From NCBI GenBank assembly GCA_927353735.1, contig CAKMIA010000002.1, forward strand, positions 62,001 to 126,000: DNA of 64,000 nucleotides. The letters are read 5' to 3'. Every line of letters starts with the position of its first letter. Position 1 is the first letter of the stretch. Both the position numbers and the translations under genes were made by a program. The DNA comes from an uncultured Veillonellaceae bacterium (GTDB lineage Bacteria; Bacillota; Negativicutes; Veillonellales; Dialisteraceae). The notes under the pieces were generated by a model. It was not told the origin of the DNA, made no database searches, and worked only from the letters and a program-made list of their open reading frames with translations. This document shows positions 61,767-64,000 of this stretch, in pieces.

Positions 61767-61793
61767 AAAGAAAAAGTCCCGCGCGAGCAGGAC
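61767..61793 (-). terminator. Minus-strand terminator in an apparently geneless gap
   Basis: Read on the minus strand: GTCCTGC-TCGC-GCGGGAC followed by TTTTTCTTTT. Confidence 0.55.
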
Positions 61794-61802
61794 TCCATGA
61801 GA

Positions 61803-61851
61803 ATGCGGGAGCTGTCGTCCTCCGGGCGATGGCTGCCGCATATCTTTTTTT
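61803..61851 (+). terminator. Terminator after ispH/S1
   Basis: Long stem ATGCGG-AGC-TCG / CGA-GCT-CCGCAT with symmetric small internal loops, followed by a T7 run. Confidence 0.75.
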
Positions 61852-61941
61852 CTTGAGGAGGGACTGAGGCGGTCGGTCTTCCCTGAAGGGAAAAAGCCAT
61901 GGGCGCCGTGTCTTGAGAAAATAAATGTTTTGTGCTATGTA

Positions 61942-61950
61942 TGATATGAT
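61942..61950 (+). promoter_or_regulatory. Extended -10 promoter of der
   Basis: TGATATGAT in an AT-rich stretch, about 66 bases before the start codon. Confidence 0.45.
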
Positions 61951-62015
61951 ATGTATCCGGCGGGATGCCTGCGGATCTCCGGCAGGCGCCCTTTCTGTAA
62001 ACAAGAGGTGAAACT

Positions 62016-63344
62016 GTGAGCAAACCACTGGTAGCCATCGTCGGGCGGCCGAATGTCGGCAAATCGACGCTCATCAACGGGCTGGCCCAGCGCCGCGTGT
62101 CCATCGTGGAGGATATCCCCGGTGTGACGCGGGACCGCATTTACTGCGACGTGCGCTGGCTGGACCGGGAATTTACGCTGATCGACACAGGCGGCATCGA
62201 ATTTCGCAACGAGTCGGATCAGATGGTGGACGGCATCCGCCAGCAGGCGCAGCTGGCCATCGAAGAAGCGGATGTCATTATTTTCGTGACCGATGCGCGG
62301 AGCGGCGTCACTCACGATGACGAGGTCATTGCAGGAATGCTGCGCCGTGTGGGGAAGCCGGTCATCCTAGCGGTCAATAAGGTGGACAGCGCCAATCAGG
62401 AAATGGACGTGTACGAATTCTATTCGCTGGGACTGGGCGAGCCCATCGGCATTTCCGCGGTGAATCACCTGAGCTTCGGCGATCTGCTGGACCGCGTGAC
62501 GGAGGGTTTCCCGTCCGTGACGGAGCGTTCGGAGAATGATCCCATCCGGGCGGCCATCATCGGCCGGCCGAATGTGGGGAAATCCACGCTGATCAATGCG
62601 CTCCTCGGCTATGAACGGTCTCTGGTGGCCGATGAATGGGGCACCACCCGCGACGCGGTGGACTCGGTCTGGAAGTATCAGGGCAAGGAATTTATCCTCG
62701 TCGATACGGCCGGGATGCGCCGGAAGGGGAAGATCTCCGACACGCTGGAGAAATACAGCGTGATCCGCTCCATCCGCGCCATCGACAACTGTGATGTGGC
62801 GGTGCTTGTGATCGATGCGCGGGACATGATCACCGAGCAGGACAAGAAGATCGCCGGCTATGTCCATGAAGCGGGGAAGGGCCTGATCATTCTGGTCAAT
62901 AAATGGGATGCCGTGGAGAAGGACAACAACACCATGGTCCATTACACGGAAGACATCCGGAAGGCGCTGCCCTTTGCGCAGTATGCGCCGGTGCTTTTCG
63001 GTTCGGCCCTGACGAAGCAGCGCATCCACAAGCTGGCAGATCTCCTCTTCTATGTGGCGGACCAGCACAGCATGCGTATTTCCACCAGCGTTCTGAATGA
63101 TCTGCTGGATGATGCCAAAATGGTCAATCCGCCGCCGGCTCATGCGGGCCGTGTGGCGAAGATCTACTATATGACGGAAGTGGGCATCCGTCCGCCGACG
63201 TTCGTTCTCTTTGCCAACGACGCCAATCTCATCCATTTCTCGTACGTCCGGTTCATCGAAAACCGGCTCCGCGAGTCCTTCGGCTTTGAGGGGTCGCCGA
63301 TCCGCATCATCGTGCGCAGCAAGAAAGACGGTGACGATTTATGA
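62016..63344 (+). CDS. der: Ribosome biogenesis GTPase Der (EngA)
   Basis: Double GTPase needed for 50S assembly. The 442-residue protein has two G domains, each starting GRPNVGKSTLIN (near residues 9 and 182), with DTGG and DTAGM G3 motifs, and NKVD/NKWD G4 motifs, then a C-terminal KH-like domain ending FEGSPIRIIVRSK. The start is GTG with AAGAGGTGAAACT upstream. plsY begins in its stop codon. Confidence 0.96.
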   Translation: MSKPLVAIVGRPNVGKSTLINGLAQRRVSIVEDIPGVTRDRIYCDVRWLDREFTLIDTGGIEFRNESDQMVDGIRQQAQLAIEEADVIIFVTDARSGVTHDDEVIAGMLRRVGKPVILAVNKVDSANQEMDVYEFYSLGLGEPIGISAVNHLSFGDLLDRVTEGFPSVTERSENDPIRAAIIGRPNVGKSTLINALLGYERSLVADEWGTTRDAVDSVWKYQGKEFILVDTAGMRRKGKISDTLEKYSVIRSIRAIDNCDVAVLVIDARDMITEQDKKIAGYVHEAGKGLIILVNKWDAVEKDNNTMVHYTEDIRKALPFAQYAPVLFGSALTKQRIHKLADLLFYVADQHSMRISTSVLNDLLDDAKMVNPPPAHAGRVAKIYYMTEVGIRPPTFVLFANDANLIHFSYVRFIENRLRESFGFEGSPIRIIVRSKKDGDDL

Positions 63345-63952
63345 CCGGCTTTTCGCCTGTACTCCTGGCGTTCTGCGCGGCGGCGTACATTCTGGGGGCC
63401 ATCCCGTCGGGCTATATCATCGGGAAGGTCTTCTACGGCGTGGACCTGAAAACGGTGGGAAGCGGCAATATCGGCGCAACGAATGCGTACCGCGTCCTCG
63501 GTGCGAAGGCGGGGCTTTCCGTATTCCTCTGTGATTTCTTCAAGGGCGTTCTCGCCGTCTATCTCGGCGGTCTGGGAGGCAATGAGCTCGCCATGGTGTT
63601 CTGTGCGCTCTTTGTGATCGTAGGGAATGACTGGTCCGTCTTTCTGCACTTCAAAAGCGGCCGCGGCGTGGCCTGCGGCGTGGGGGCCTTTGCGTGTCTC
63701 TGGCCGCCGGCGGCGCTGGGCGCTTTCCTCGTGTGGCTGGTCATTTTCCTCTGCACGAAAATCGTTTCTCTTTCTTCCATCTGCGCGGCGCCGGTGGTGC
63801 CGCTGGTGATCTTTTTCATGGATGGACCGATGGAATTCACCCTGTTCGGCGCACTGGCGGCGGCGGTGATCATCTTTAAGCACAAGGACAATATCGGTCG
63901 TCTGCTGCGGGGCGAAGAAAAGAAAATTACCCATGAAAAGAGGCCGTCCTGA
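63341..63952 (+). CDS. plsY: Acyl-phosphate:glycerol-3-phosphate acyltransferase
   Basis: Transfers the acyl group from acyl phosphate to glycerol-3-phosphate. The 203-residue membrane protein has about five to seven helices; motif 1 is GSGNIGATNAYRVLGAKAG, motif 2 is HFKSGRGVACGVG, and motif 3 contains KHKDNIGRLLRGEE. It overlaps der by four bases and gpsA by one. Confidence 0.95.
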   Translation: MTGFSPVLLAFCAAAYILGAIPSGYIIGKVFYGVDLKTVGSGNIGATNAYRVLGAKAGLSVFLCDFFKGVLAVYLGGLGGNELAMVFCALFVIVGNDWSVFLHFKSGRGVACGVGAFACLWPPAALGAFLVWLVIFLCTKIVSLSSICAAPVVPLVIFFMDGPMEFTLFGALAAAVIIFKHKDNIGRLLRGEEKKITHEKRPS

Positions 63953-64000
63953 TGAAACTATCGATGATCGGAGCCGGCGGCTGGGGCACGGCCATGGTCA
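63952..64000 (+). CDS. gpsA: Glycerol-3-phosphate dehydrogenase [NAD(P)+], start only
   Basis: The first 16 codons are present (MKLSMIGAGGWGTAMV), with the GAGGWGTA dinucleotide motif of GpsA; the gene runs off the window. It overlaps the plsY stop (TGATG). It supplies the sn-glycerol-3-phosphate used by PlsY and PlsC. Confidence 0.88.
   Translation, partial: MKLSMIGAGGWGTAMV

Noticed and set aside
1-64000. CRISPR arrays, insertion sequences and rRNA genes
   Set aside because: No regularly spaced repeats, transposase motifs, terminal inverted repeats or rRNA sequences were seen on either strand.

Overview
This window is chromosomal DNA of a high-GC, low-copy-repeat Bacillota, most likely class Negativicutes (Dialister- or Megasphaera-like relatives of Veillonellaceae). 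The evidence is protein character only: an IspH protein fused to ribosomal S1 repeats, the scpA-scpB-rluB-flavoprotein-cmk-plsC-ispH/S1-der-plsY-gpsA chain, an anaerobic class III ribonucleotide reductase, formate-THF ligase, and strong AGGAGG ribosome binding sites with TATAAT-type promoters. The genus is an inference. Nearly all genes are on the + strand; the exceptions are patB, mntH, a TPR lipoprotein, an M20 amidohydrolase, two LysR regulators and nrdDG.

Layout. 1-3.3 kb: acpS, bifunctional NAD(P)HX repair enzyme, a ComEC-like metallo-beta-lactamase lipoprotein and a DUF3006 protein. 3.3-7.4 kb: patB (-), an M20 peptidase and dusB. 7.4-16.4 kb: a purine block made of an NCS2 purine permease and purE-C-F-M-N-H-D behind a near-consensus promoter. 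16.4-23.4 kb: phosphate uptake and sensing (pstS-C-A-B, then phoP-phoR), with no phoU. 23.4-31.1 kb: GNAT, coiled-coil protein, fhs, folD, mscS, mntH (-, behind a DtxR/MntR-like operator), sppA, Yip1-like protein. 31.2-34.9 kb: glmS, trpS, TPR lipoprotein (-). 35.0-36.3 kb: an AT-rich two-gene insertion, a Panacea/SocA-domain antitoxin-like gene overlapping a coiled-coil protein with three membrane segments, flanked by 15-bp direct repeats. 36.4-38.2 kb: SDR enzyme, tRNA-Thr(CGT), and a lone AT-rich S24-type repressor. 38.3-39.3 kb: rpsF-ssb-rpsR. 39.4-42.6 kb: HD phosphohydrolase, MutT-like Nudix, mutY, metallophosphoesterase. 42.6-50.3 kb: M20 amidohydrolase, a 41-residue small ORF, LysR and a divergent uracil/xanthine permease with a perfect LysR-type box between them, AlaX-like editing protein, SprT-like metallopeptidase, second LysR, a secreted protein. 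50.4-55.1 kb: nrdD (with fused glutaredoxin-like domain), nrdG, and a cysteine desulfidase-family gene. 55.2-64 kb: the scpA to gpsA chain.

The genes are mostly housekeeping: de novo purine synthesis with one-carbon supply (fhs, folD), oxidised-guanine repair, anaerobic dNTP synthesis, chromosome condensation and phospholipid synthesis. The two stretches that look foreign by base composition are 34.98-36.35 kb (the Panacea module, the most interesting item here) and 37.44-38.17 kb (repressor plus open-frame tail next to the tRNA). No transposase, CRISPR array or rRNA was seen.
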